Below are positions 1 to 7,776 of a DNA stretch of 64,000 nt, piece after piece. The stretch is from the NCBI RefSeq assembly GCF_900111115.1, contig NZ_FOGD01000005.1:62001-126000 (forward strand). Direction: 5' to 3'. Source of the DNA: Giesbergeria anulus. Lineage in GTDB: Bacteria; Pseudomonadota; Gammaproteobacteria; Burkholderiales; Burkholderiaceae_C. How positions within the stretch are numbered: position 1 is the stretch's first letter; every line of letters starts with the position of its first letter. A program made the position numbers and the translations under genes. The notes beneath the pieces were generated by a model. The model made no database searches. It saw only the letters and a list, made by a program, of their open reading frames with translations, and was not told the origin of the DNA.

Positions 1-2
1 GC

Positions 3-1262
3 TTGGCGCTAGGCTCGCAGATTGCACCGCGCAGCATCTTTGCGCGCAAAAACTACTTCTACCCCGACCTGCCCAAGGGCTACCAAATCAGCCAGTTTGA
101 AATTCCGGTGGTGCAGGGTGGCGAGGTTTCATTCTTCCTCGGTGAAGAAAAGAAAACCGTGCGTTTGGTACGCGCCCACTTGGAAGAAGACGCGGGCAAA
201 TCGCTGCATGAAGACTTTATCGGCCAATCGGGCATTGACCTCAACCGCGCCGGTACGCCACTGCTGGAGATCGTGACCGAACCCGATATCCGCAGTACCG
301 AAGAGGCCGTGGCTTACGCCAAAGAACTGCACAAGATCGTCACGTGGATTGGCATTTGTGATGGCAATATGCAAGAAGGCTCGTTCCGCTGCGATGCCAA
401 CGTCTCGGTGCGCAAACCCGGCCAGCCGCTGGGCACGCGCCGCGAGATCAAGAACCTGAACTCGTTCAAGTTCATGCAGCAGGCCATCGACTACGAAATC
501 CGCTGGCAAATCGACCAGATCGAGGATGGCCACGCCATCCAACAAGCCACCGTGTTGTTCAACCCCGACACCGGCGAAACCCGTGCCATGCGCACCAAGG
601 AAGACGCCGCAGACTATCGCTACTTCCCTGACCCCGATCTGCCGCCGCTGGTGGTAGCGCCAGAATGGGTGGAGCAGGTGCGCGCCGAGATGGTGGAGTT
701 GCCGCGCGTTATGGCAGCCCGCTTTGTCGCCGACTACGGCCTGCCAGAGTACGACGCCACCACGTTGACGCAAAGCCAAGGCATGGCCGCTTATTTTGAA
801 GAGACGGCCAAAGCCTGCGGCCAGCCCAAGTTGGCCTCTAACTGGGTGATGGGTGAGTTCTCCCGCAGAATGAATGCGGAGGAGCTTTCAATCGATCAAG
901 CAATTAAAAAGGTTCGAGCTTCCGACCTAGGAGTAGTCATCAAACAAATTGTAGATGGTCAACTCTCCACTAGCGGCGCTAAGACCTTGTTCAATCACGT
1001 CTGGGAACGTGGGCTGCAATTTATTGCACCTGAAGGTATTAGCTCAATGATTGACCAGTTGGGCCTTCGTCAAATGAACGACTCTGGCGCACTAGAAAAA
1101 ATCATCGACGAAGTCATTACCGCCAACCCCGCCAACGTCGAGCAATACCGCGCTGGTAAAGACAAAGCCTTTAACGCCTTGGTCGGTCAGGTGATGAAAG
1201 CAAGCAAGGGCAAAGCCAACCCGCAGCAGGTCAACGATCTACTCAAGGCCAAACTAGCCTGA
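3..1262 (+). CDS. gatB: Asp-tRNA(Asn)/Glu-tRNA(Gln) amidotransferase subunit B, 5' end outside window
   Basis: GatB binds the misacylated tRNA and, with GatA and GatC, converts Glu-tRNA(Gln) or Asp-tRNA(Asn) to the amide form in the cytoplasm. The frame is open from the window edge, so the N-terminus (roughly 60 residues of a protein usually near 480) is missing. Visible are the conserved [24 protein letters not shown] and [12 protein letters not shown] motifs and the C-terminal tail domain ending in [12 protein letters not shown]. About bases 865-1100, encoding part of the tail domain, have clearly lower G+C (near 46% for 901-1080) and different codon choice from the flanks, which hints at a recombined segment. 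It ends 24 bases before the convergent DUF4124 gene. Confidence 0.97.
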   Translation: MALGSQIAPRSIFARKNYFYPDLPKGYQISQFEIPVVQGGEVSFFLGEEKKTVRLVRAHLEEDAGKSLHEDFIGQSGIDLNRAGTPLLEIVTEPDIRSTEEAVAYAKELHKIVTWIGICDGNMQEGSFRCDANVSVRKPGQPLGTRREIKNLNSFKFMQQAIDYEIRWQIDQIEDGHAIQQATVLFNPDTGETRAMRTKEDAADYRYFPDPDLPPLVVAPEWVEQVRAEMVELPRVMAARFVADYGLPEYDATTLTQSQGMAAYFEETAKACGQPKLASNWVMGEFSRRMNAEELSIDQAIKKVRASDLGVVIKQIVDGQLSTSGAKTLFNHVWERGLQFIAPEGISSMIDQLGLRQMNDSGALEKIIDEVITANPANVEQYRAGKDKAFNALVGQVMKASKGKANPQQVNDLLKAKLA

Positions 1263-1286
1263 GAATGGCTACTCCTGTCCCCCACG

Positions 1287-2063
1287 CTATGGCAAAGTAG
1301 CAAGGGGGCGAGGGGTCATGTAAACAGCGCCTGCGGGCACTGTGGGGGCCAGTGGTAGTACGCCTGCTTGGGTAGATGGGGGTAGCAGTGGCGCACGTTG
1401 GGTGGCCCACAGTTGGCGCAACTGGGCCAGTTCCAGATCAAAGCGTTGGTGGACGCGGCGTTTTTCTCGGTCTTGGTTGGCAATAAAGCGCTGCTGCTCT
1501 AGCATGCTGGCCTCGTTTTCTGCCAGCATCCTGCGCAGCGACATCGGTGCCTTAATGGGATCGCGGCGATAAAACTCCATCTCTAGGTCTAAGGCCTTAC
1601 GCTGCTCTTGCAGATCTTGAATACGCTTACTCGCCGCCACACTGACCAGATCAAGCTGCACAATGGCTTCGGTGCGTTCAGCATCGTGGGTGGCTTGGCT
1701 TGGATAGCGGGCCAACAGGGCGCGCTCGCGGCGGCGTTCTTCGGCCTGTTGGGCACGCTCTTCTTGTTCCTTGCGCCGTTGTGCCTCTAAGGCCGTACGC
1801 TCATACTCGGTCAGGGTCGGGCCAATCACCCGGCGCACGGTGCCTAACGGACTTAACTCCCGCTGCTCGCGGTCTATGCATTGGGGAATGGGCCGGTCGG
1901 CGGTAAGACGCCGCCCTTGGGCGTCAATACAGCTGTAAATACCGGCCACATTGGGGGCCAGGGCTTGCGCCCAAGCCCACGGAGCACAGCCACTTGCCAA
2001 CATGGCCCATAGCACTGCACGCAGCACAGGGGTGCCTCTGGGCAAGTGTGTGCGCAAGTTCAA
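1287..2063 (-). CDS. DUF4124-containing exported protein
   Basis: A 258-residue protein of unknown function. A hydrophobic N-terminal segment (about residues 10-33) looks like a signal peptide; Cys26 may be lipidated, but the LASGC context is a weak lipobox, and cleavage after AWAQ is the alternative. A DUF4124 domain follows (Cys44, Asp-Ala-Gln-Gly turn, Cys62). Residues about 80-220 are charged, rich in Arg, Gln and Glu, and probably coiled coil. The start is a TTG at 2061-2063, overlapping the pyrE stop as TTGA, with AGGAG seven bases upstream; the first ATG lies 20 codons inside and would cut into the signal peptide. It is likely translationally coupled to pyrE. Confidence 0.8.
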   Translation of the reverse strand: MNLRTHLPRGTPVLRAVLWAMLASGCAPWAWAQALAPNVAGIYSCIDAQGRRLTADRPIPQCIDREQRELSPLGTVRRVIGPTLTEYERTALEAQRRKEQEERAQQAEERRRERALLARYPSQATHDAERTEAIVQLDLVSVAASKRIQDLQEQRKALDLEMEFYRRDPIKAPMSLRRMLAENEASMLEQQRFIANQDREKRRVHQRFDLELAQLRQLWATQRAPLLPPSTQAGVLPLAPTVPAGAVYMTPRPLATLP

Positions 2064-2767
2064 TCGGACGCTCCTTCAGTAACACCATAGCGCTGGCGGT
2101 AAGCTAAGACTCGCTCGTGGTGGCTGGCCATATCGGAGCCACCACCGGCTTGCAGATATTGCAACAAGTCGGCCAACTGGGCAATGGTGCAGACTTGTAA
2201 ACCGAGCTGGTCACGCACATACTGCACGGCACTGTGATCTACATCATGCCCATTCTCTGTGGCTTTTTCTTGGCGATCTAAAGCGATGGCTACTGCGTAG
2301 GGCGTAGCACCGGCGGACTGGATCAGGGCAATGGATTCGCGCACTGCAGTGCCAGCAGACATCACATCATCGACAATCAACACCCGCCCACGCAAGGGGG
2401 CACCTACCAGCGTGCCGCCTTCGCCGTGGTTTTTGGCTTCTTTGCGGTTGTAAGCAAAGGGCACGTTGCGGCCTTCGCGGGCCAGCTCCACTGCCACAGT
2501 GGCGGCCAGCGGAATGCCCTTGTAAGCCGGGCCAAACACCATATCAAACTCGATGCCGCTGGCCAAAATGGCCTTTGCATAAAATTGCGCCAGACGGCTC
2601 ATTTTGGCGCCATCGTCAAACAACCCAGCATTGAAGAAGTACGGGCTGAGGCGTCCGGCCTTGGTCTTGAACTCGCCAAAGCGCAACACGCCCGCCTCCA
2701 CTGCAAAGCCCACAAACTCTTGTGCCAGAAGGCCCTTGTCTTGCGCCTGGGCGCTACCAACCACCAT
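2060..2767 (-). CDS. pyrE: orotate phosphoribosyltransferase
   Basis: This enzyme transfers the phosphoribosyl group of PRPP to orotate, giving OMP in de novo pyrimidine synthesis. The 235-residue protein has the RFGEFKTKAGRLSPYFFNAG start region typical of the enzyme and the PRPP-binding motif VLIVDDVMSAGTA. The frame stays open upstream, but ATG at 2767 is chosen because AAGGAA lies eight to thirteen bases before it and homologous proteins start here. This ATG shares two bases with the ATG of the divergent xth gene. Its stop overlaps the TTG start of the DUF4124 gene. Confidence 0.95.
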   Translation of the reverse strand: MVVGSAQAQDKGLLAQEFVGFAVEAGVLRFGEFKTKAGRLSPYFFNAGLFDDGAKMSRLAQFYAKAILASGIEFDMVFGPAYKGIPLAATVAVELAREGRNVPFAYNRKEAKNHGEGGTLVGAPLRGRVLIVDDVMSAGTAVRESIALIQSAGATPYAVAIALDRQEKATENGHDVDHSAVQYVRDQLGLQVCTIAQLADLLQYLQAGGGSDMASHHERVLAYRQRYGVTEGASD

Positions 2768-3569
2768 GGGAAATTCCTTGTTCAAGTTAACCAGCCTCAA
2801 TCTCAATGGCCTGCGTTCGGCCACCCGCAAGGGCCTAGAAGCATGGATAGCCGCCCTGCGTGCTGATTGTATTTGCGTGCAGGAAATCAAAGCGCAAGCC
2901 GCTGATGTGCAAGGCCAGCTCGACCACTTGGCCGGATTGCAGGGGTATTTTCACTATGCTGAGAAAAAAGGCTACTCTGGCGTAGGCATTTACACCCGGC
3001 ACGAACCCAGCGAGGTACGCATCGGCTATGGCGACCCAGAATTTGACGCAGAAGGCCGTTGCATTGAGTTGCGCTTTGACACACCTGCACACAAATTTTC
3101 CATTTTGAGCGTGTACTTTCCTAGCGGCTCCAGCAGCGAGGAGCGCCAACAAGCCAAGTTCCGCTTTTTGGCGAGCTTTCATCCGCACCTGATGCGCTTG
3201 CGTGCTGAGCGCGAGTTCATTTTGTGCGGTGATGTCAACATCGCCCACCAGCCCATCGACCTGAAAAACTGGAAAGGCAACCTGAAAAACAGCGGTTTTC
3301 TGCCCGAAGAGCGCGCTTGGATGACAGATTTGCTAGAGCGCGATGGGCTGGTGGATGTGTACCGCCACCTGCACCCCGACACTACGGGCGAAGCCTATAC
3401 GTGGTGGAGCAACCGGGGGCAGGCTTGGGCTAACAATGTGGGGTGGCGCATTGATTACCAGTTGGCAACTGCCGCGCTGGCGGCGCAGGCACACGCCGCC
3501 AGCGTTTACAAAGAGCAACGCTTTAGCGACCATGCGCCGCTGACGGTGGAGTATGGCTTCTCGCTGTAA
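2766..3569 (+). CDS. xth: exodeoxyribonuclease III
   Basis: This is an ExoIII/AP endonuclease family enzyme acting at abasic sites in base excision repair. The 267-residue sequence shows the family landmarks: LNLNGLRSA near the N-terminus, CVQEIKAQ (metal-binding Glu), CGDVNIAHQPIDL (Asp and Asn of the active site) and SDHAPL (terminal Asp-His pair). The ATG at 2766 overlaps the ATG of pyrE. A TTG at 2778, preceded by GGGA, is an equally plausible start that would match the FKLTSLNLNG beginning of relatives and remove four residues. It ends one base before the convergent nitroreductase gene. Confidence 0.93.
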   Translation: MGNSLFKLTSLNLNGLRSATRKGLEAWIAALRADCICVQEIKAQAADVQGQLDHLAGLQGYFHYAEKKGYSGVGIYTRHEPSEVRIGYGDPEFDAEGRCIELRFDTPAHKFSILSVYFPSGSSSEERQQAKFRFLASFHPHLMRLRAEREFILCGDVNIAHQPIDLKNWKGNLKNSGFLPEERAWMTDLLERDGLVDVYRHLHPDTTGEAYTWWSNRGQAWANNVGWRIDYQLATAALAAQAHAASVYKEQRFSDHAPLTVEYGFSL

Positions 3570-3570
3570 G

Positions 3571-4224
3571 TCAGAGGTACGAAATCACCGCTTGCGCTGG
3601 CAATCGAGACTTGGGCAGTGTCGCGTTAAAGTCTTCGCTGCTGTGGTATCCCAAGCTGGCGATGATGACACTGCGCAAACCTTTGGCACTTAAGCCCAGT
3701 TCTTCATCAAGCACTTGGGCGTCAAAGCCTTCCATGGGGCAGGCATCAATCTCCAGCGTGGCAGCGCCCAGCAGCAAGGTGCCGAAAGCCAAATAAAGTT
3801 GCTTGTCCATCCAGACTTGTACATCCTTGGCCTGCTCCACATGCTGCTGGACATAGAAGCTGCGCGCCTTGTGCTGCCCCGCCTTGGCCTCTGGGGTGGC
3901 AAATCGCCCATCTTGCCCTTCCTGCTCCAAGACTGCCGAGAGATGCTGCTCATCCAAGGCGTGGCGGGTACAAAAAACAATGACATGCGAGGCATTCGTG
4001 ATCTTTGGCGCGTTGTAGGCAAACCCACCTTGCGTGGCGTTGGCGATGCGCGCCTTGCCTTCTTCTGTACTGGCGATCAAAAAATGCCACGGCTGTGAGT
4101 TGACCGACGAGGGCGCATAACGCAACAGGGTTTCAAGCTCTGCAAAGGTATCGGCAGGAATCTTGCGGGCTGGGTCAAAGGCTTTGCTGGTGTAGCGGGT
4201 CTTGGCAATATCGGAGAGGCGCAT
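3571..4224 (-). CDS. nfsB: NfsB-like oxygen-insensitive NAD(P)H nitroreductase
   Basis: A 217-residue flavoprotein, the same length as Escherichia coli NfsB. FMN-dependent members reduce nitroaromatics and quinones by two-electron transfer. Visible are the N-terminal RYTSKAFDP segment that binds the FMN phosphate, RYAPSSVNSQPWHF in the substrate and flavin pocket, and the LGYHSSEDFN region near the C-terminus. The gene stands alone, tail to tail with xth. The exact physiological substrate cannot be read from sequence. Confidence 0.9.
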   Translation of the reverse strand: MRLSDIAKTRYTSKAFDPARKIPADTFAELETLLRYAPSSVNSQPWHFLIASTEEGKARIANATQGGFAYNAPKITNASHVIVFCTRHALDEQHLSAVLEQEGQDGRFATPEAKAGQHKARSFYVQQHVEQAKDVQVWMDKQLYLAFGTLLLGAATLEIDACPMEGFDAQVLDEELGLSAKGLRSVIIASLGYHSSEDFNATLPKSRLPAQAVISYL

Positions 4225-4298
4225 GGTGTTGTTTCCTTAAAGAGGGAGCAAAATGATTTGAGACGTATCTTGCCGCTGGTTTTATCTAAGAGGTTGCA

Positions 4299-5000
4299 TC
4301 AGCCTTGGGCAACGCCACGTAACGCGGCCAGTAATTCCAGCGCTACCAGATGCGAAGACTGGGGATTCTGGCCGGTAATTAACTGGCCGTCGCGGATAGC
4401 GAAGGGCTGCCAGTTGGCCGCGCCCTCAAACTTTCCACCCAGTTGACGCAAACGGGTTTCCAACAAGAAAGGCACCACTGTCTCCAAACCCACGGCAACT
4501 TCTTCGGCGTCGGTGAACGCGTTGACACGCAAGCCCTTCACGATGGACTGACCATCCGGGCGCAGGGCCGTGACCAAACCGGCAGCTCCGTGGCAAACCG
4601 AGGCAATCAGCTTGCGTGCAGCAAAGGCGCGCTCGACCGCGCGGGTGACGCCAGCATCATGGGGCAAATCCCACATCGTGCCGTGACCACCAGGAAAAAA
4701 TACAGCGTCAAACTGCGCGCCATCCCAATCGGCGGCCTTGGATGTGGCCGCGATGCGTGCTTGCAATGCGGCATCGGCCAAAAAGCGTTCGACCACTGGG
4801 TCGTTCTCGCCCATGGGCTTGAGGCTGCCCGGATCGATGGGTGTCGGGCCACCAGCGGGCGAAGCCAAGGTTACTTCAACGCCAGCGTCCACCAGCGCGT
4901 AGTACGGGACAGCCAACTCCTCAGCCCACAAGCCAGTGGGTTTGCCGGTGTCGCCTAGGCGGGCATTGGAGGTAACGATCATCAGAATGCGGGGAGTCAT
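4299..5000 (-). CDS. DJ-1/PfpI-family (type 1 glutamine amidotransferase-like) protein
   Basis: A 233-residue class I amidotransferase-fold protein of the Hsp31/HchA-like branch, whose members are glyoxalase III or deglycase enzymes. The nucleophile elbow ASVCHGAAGL carries the reactive cysteine, with FFPGGHGTMWDLP before it and the early GLWAEELAVPYY glutamate. The start at 5000 is preferred over a start 15 codons upstream because relatives begin with RILMIVTSNAR. The gene is divergent from a LysR-type regulator across 115 bases, and a good promoter faces it. Target regulation by that LysR protein is likely but inferred. Confidence 0.88.
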   Translation of the reverse strand: MTPRILMIVTSNARLGDTGKPTGLWAEELAVPYYALVDAGVEVTLASPAGGPTPIDPGSLKPMGENDPVVERFLADAALQARIAATSKAADWDGAQFDAVFFPGGHGTMWDLPHDAGVTRAVERAFAARKLIASVCHGAAGLVTALRPDGQSIVKGLRVNAFTDAEEVAVGLETVVPFLLETRLRQLGGKFEGAANWQPFAIRDGQLITGQNPQSSHLVALELLAALRGVAQG

Positions 5001-5047
5001 GTAGTGTTCTTTCAGTCGGTCGAACGTCAACGTAGTGCGATACAAGG

Positions 5048-5075
5048 ACTATATTGACTCCCTTGCTGTTGACAA
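5048..5075 (-). promoter_or_regulatory. sigma70-type promoter for the DJ-1/PfpI gene
   Basis: On the reverse strand TTGTCA (5075-5070) and TATAGT (5053-5048) are separated by 16 bases; each differs from the consensus hexamer at one position. Transcription would start near 5041, about 40 bases before the gene at 5000. It lies in the divergent intergenic space where the LysR protein would be expected to bind. Confidence 0.6.
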
Positions 5076-5115
5076 ATAGGTCTGATGGAACAACTTTGAT
5101 TACTCTAATGAACAA

Positions 5116-6057
5116 ATGAGCCGAACTTTTGATCCTGTGCAGCTAGGCAGCATCGAGCTGTTTTGCAAAGCTGCCGAACTGGGCAGCTTTACGGCGGCAG
5201 CCGAGTTATTGGGCGTGACACCGGCATCGGTGAGCCGCTCCATCAGCCGACTAGAGACGCGCTTGGGCGTGCGGCTGTTCACCCGCACCACGCGCAGCGT
5301 ACGGCTTACCAGCGACGGCGCGCTCTATCACACTCAATGCCAACAGGCGCTGGAGCAGATTGCCGAGGCCGAGCGTGCCATCACCGGCCAGCAAAGTGAG
5401 CCTAAGGGGCTATTGCGCATCAGTGTGGGCACGGTCTACGGACACCACCGGCTGGTACCACTGTTGCCTGCCTTTATGGCGGCTTACCCCGGCGTGGAGG
5501 TGGAGCTGAACGTTTCTAACCGCAATATCGACTTCGTCGCCGATGGCTACGACTTGGCCATCCGCTTAGGCGAGCCACGCGATTCGCGGTTGGTAGCCCG
5601 CAAACTGGAAGACGCCAGCGTGGGCGTTTTTGGCGCGCCAGAATACCTCAAACGCCACGGTAAGCCCCAAACACTCGAAGAGCTGCATCAACACGATCTG
5701 ATCCAGTTTCTGCGTCCCAGCACAGGGCGGCCTGTACCTTGGATCTTTCGTGGGGCCAACGGTGAGGATATTGATTTCACGTTCAAGAGCCGCCGACGTG
5801 TGCACGAGGACGTGTTAGCGGGATTGGGCTGGGCCATCGCGGGCGGGGGCCTGTTTCAGCTTTACCACTTTGTGGCAGACGAGGCGTTGCGGTCTGGGCA
5901 ACTTGTGGAGGTTATGCAAGCAGCAGGTGGTAGATGCAGGCCGTTTTATGTTTTGTATCCGCAGAACCGGCACTTGTCTGCACGGGTACGTGCCTTTGTT
6001 GATTACCTTGCCAAAGCTGCGGTTCGGCCATCAAACCGGTGCGTAGGCAGTAGCTGA
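5116..6057 (+). CDS. LysR-family transcriptional regulator
   Basis: A 313-residue regulator. Residues about 6-65 form the winged helix-turn-helix (AAELGSFTAAAELLGVTPAS, then SRSISRLETRLGVRLFTRTT), followed by the periplasmic-binding-protein-like effector domain from about residue 90 (GLLRISVGTVYGHHRL onward). The subfamily resembles DhcR/AaeR-type LysR proteins. It is divergent from the DJ-1/PfpI gene, the usual arrangement for a LysR protein and its target. Its 3' end overlaps the 3' end of the convergent map gene by 27 bases. The inducer is unknown. Confidence 0.93.
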   Translation: MSRTFDPVQLGSIELFCKAAELGSFTAAAELLGVTPASVSRSISRLETRLGVRLFTRTTRSVRLTSDGALYHTQCQQALEQIAEAERAITGQQSEPKGLLRISVGTVYGHHRLVPLLPAFMAAYPGVEVELNVSNRNIDFVADGYDLAIRLGEPRDSRLVARKLEDASVGVFGAPEYLKRHGKPQTLEELHQHDLIQFLRPSTGRPVPWIFRGANGEDIDFTFKSRRRVHEDVLAGLGWAIAGGGLFQLYHFVADEALRSGQLVEVMQAAGGRCRPFYVLYPQNRHLSARVRAFVDYLAKAAVRPSNRCVGSS

Positions 6058-6825
6058 GCTACTGGGCCAAACAGTCAGCACTTCACATCCCTCAGGTGTG
6101 ACAGCCACCATGTGTTCCCACTGGGCGGACAAAGACCGGTCTTTGGTCACGACTGTCCATCCGTCGGCCAATTCTTTCGTTTCGCATCGGCCTGCGTTAA
6201 GCATTGGCTCAATGGTGAAAACCATTCCTACCTCCAGCTGAAGCCCTTCTCCGCGCCGCCCATAGTGCAGCACTTGCGGCTTATCGTGGTAAACCTGACC
6301 AATACCATGCCCAGAGTATTCCCGCACTACGCTGAAATGCTCGCGTTGAGCAACCGCTTGGATGGCATGGCCAATATCACCCAACGTCGCTCCGGGCCTA
6401 ACCTGCCCAATGGCAGCCAGCAAGGCTTCGTATGTTGTATTTACCAAGCGCCGAGCCAAGGTGCTCGGTGCTCCAACAAAGTACATACGGCTGGTGTCGC
6501 CAAACCAACCATCCTTCATCACAGCCACATCAATGTTGAGGATGTCACCCTTTTTTAAAATTTTGGCGGGTGAAGGGATGCCATGACAAACCACCTGATT
6601 GACCGAGGTAAGGATGGTCTTGGGATATCCAAGATACCCCACATTGGCAGGAATGGCCCCTTGGACATTCACGATGTGATCGTGGCAGATTCGGTCAAGC
6701 GTCTCGGTGCTTACCCCCGGCACCACATGTGCCTCTATCATGCTCAAAACCTCTGCGGCCAACTGACCAGCCCGCCGCGCCATTTGGATGTTTTGGGCGG
6801 AGTGAATGGGAATACCGCGAGCCAT
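6031..6825 (-). CDS. map: type I methionine aminopeptidase, coupled to a ParD-like gene
   Basis: This enzyme removes the initiator methionine from nascent proteins. All five metal ligands of the 264-residue pita-bread fold appear intact: Asp in NIDVAV, Asp in GDTSRMYFVG, His in GHGIGQVYHDKP, Glu in FTIEPMLNAG and Glu in QWEHMVAVT. It has no SH3-like N-terminal extension. The ATG overlaps the stop of the ParD-like gene as TAATG, so the two are almost certainly cotranslated. It may be a second map copy rather than the housekeeping one, which is expected beside rpsB; that cannot be settled from this window. Confidence 0.95.
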   Translation of the reverse strand: MARGIPIHSAQNIQMARRAGQLAAEVLSMIEAHVVPGVSTETLDRICHDHIVNVQGAIPANVGYLGYPKTILTSVNQVVCHGIPSPAKILKKGDILNIDVAVMKDGWFGDTSRMYFVGAPSTLARRLVNTTYEALLAAIGQVRPGATLGDIGHAIQAVAQREHFSVVREYSGHGIGQVYHDKPQVLHYGRRGEGLQLEVGMVFTIEPMLNAGRCETKELADGWTVVTKDRSLSAQWEHMVAVTPEGCEVLTVWPSSSATAYAPV

Positions 6826-7079
6826 TAGTGCTTTTCTGTGGAGGGTGCGCTGGGCGTGCCAAGCTGGCCCGTAACCGCCATCGTGATGTCTAGGCCCCCG
6901 GCAAGCTCAGCCCGTATCAACCATTGGCAGATTTCCCGGTGGTTTAACTCCGGGTGCATCTCGGTCAGCATACCAACCCGCATCCAGTGCTCTGCCTGCG
7001 CATTGATAGACCGGCTCAGGGCGTTGCCCGCCACGCGTAAGTTCTCGTGCATCAGATCTGAAATTTTGACGATCCCCAT
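6825..7079 (-). CDS. ParD-like antitoxin-family protein
   Basis: An 84-residue protein of the ParD-like family (PF11903 by recognition). The N-terminal VKISDLMHENLRVAGNALSR segment fits a ribbon-helix-helix DNA-binding fold, followed by a short helical part with HREICQWLIRAEL and a polar tail. ATG at 7079 is preferred to TTG at 7085 because AAAGG lies six bases upstream. No ParE-like toxin gene is adjacent; the coupled partner is map instead. A large dyad sits immediately upstream and is a candidate autoregulatory operator. Confidence 0.8.
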   Translation of the reverse strand: MGIVKISDLMHENLRVAGNALSRSINAQAEHWMRVGMLTEMHPELNHREICQWLIRAELAGGLDITMAVTGQLGTPSAPSTEKH

Positions 7080-7087
7080 CAGCAACC

Positions 7088-7128
7088 TTTATATGAAACG
7101 TATATATATTATATACAAATCATATAAA
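7088..7128. promoter_or_regulatory. 41-bp two-part dyad, candidate operator of the ParD-like/map operon
   Basis: Perfect outer arms TTTATATG (7088-7095) and CATATAAA (7121-7128) enclose perfect inner arms GTATATA (7100-7106) and TATATAC (7110-7116), all symmetric about 7108. The separating tetranucleotides are not symmetric, so this is two nested palindromes. The left outer arm touches the ribosome-binding site of the ParD-like gene. Ribbon-helix-helix antitoxins usually bind such AT-rich palindromes; the stretch may also supply the -10 element of the promoter. Confidence 0.6.
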
Positions 7129-7229
7129 TTTATGCGATCCCGATAGCTGCGCGTGCCGCTGAGTTGGGGGCAACTCTCCAGCGCTTGGGCAGCGCTACGG
7201 CACCAGACAAACTGGTAAGGTTGCGCTCC

Positions 7230-7772
7230 ATGACATTGACACCTACTTTTCAACCTTCTGCTGGCCTGTTGCAGGCCGCTTATGCCCATTGCGTGGGCCT
7301 TGCCAATGCCCTGCTGGCCCGTGATGGCCGACTCGATCCTGCGCTGTTTCTGGTCGGACAACCCACCCAAGGGCAGGATTTCCAGAGTTGCCGCATGGCC
7401 GGGGCTGGTGTGCAGGCCATGCGCAATTTTCATGCGTCTGACGAGGCGCTGGGCAAGTTGCCCGCGTTTATACGGGCCAGCTTGACGCCATCGAGCCGCG
7501 AGTACGCTACGTTGCTGCCGCAGATTGGCCCGGTGGTGCTGGCCCTGCATCTGTTTCCGGCAGCTCTGGCGTTGCAAGAGCAAGCCGCTCCGGTAGAGGG
7601 CAGCACCCCCTTGGTGCATCCAGATGGCCGCCAAGAGTATTTGGTGGCTGCCTTCCACACCAGCCACGGCATTGATATGGCCCTGTGCCCGCTGCTACGC
7701 GATGGTAACGGCCAAATCGCGGCGCAAACCGTGCCGCTAGAGCTGCTGCACAGCCTGCCCCAGTCCGCCTAA
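7230..7772 (+). CDS. hypothetical protein
   Basis: A 180-residue soluble-looking protein that I do not recognise. The frame runs upstream to 7164, but ATG at 7230 is preferred because TAAGG precedes it and the region before it reads like leader. The sequence is mostly helical and hydrophobic in short blocks, with no signal peptide or membrane segment. Conserved-looking elements are AAYAHCVGLANALLARDG near the N-terminus and FHTSHGIDMALCP near the C-terminus. It points towards the end of the flavin oxidase gene, four bases away, and away from the ParD-like gene. Confidence 0.65.
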   Translation: MTLTPTFQPSAGLLQAAYAHCVGLANALLARDGRLDPALFLVGQPTQGQDFQSCRMAGAGVQAMRNFHASDEALGKLPAFIRASLTPSSREYATLLPQIGPVVLALHLFPAALALQEQAAPVEGSTPLVHPDGRQEYLVAAFHTSHGIDMALCPLLRDGNGQIAAQTVPLELLHSLPQSA

Positions 7773-7776
7773 AGCT

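Noticed and set aside
129-779. A 216-codon open frame antisense to gatB
   Set aside because: It mirrors a highly conserved gene in high-G+C DNA, its protein has no domain-like order, and gatB is certain. Similar long antisense frames over fba, pgk, pyk, purB, livM-livG and the dioxygenase alpha gene were dropped for the same reason.
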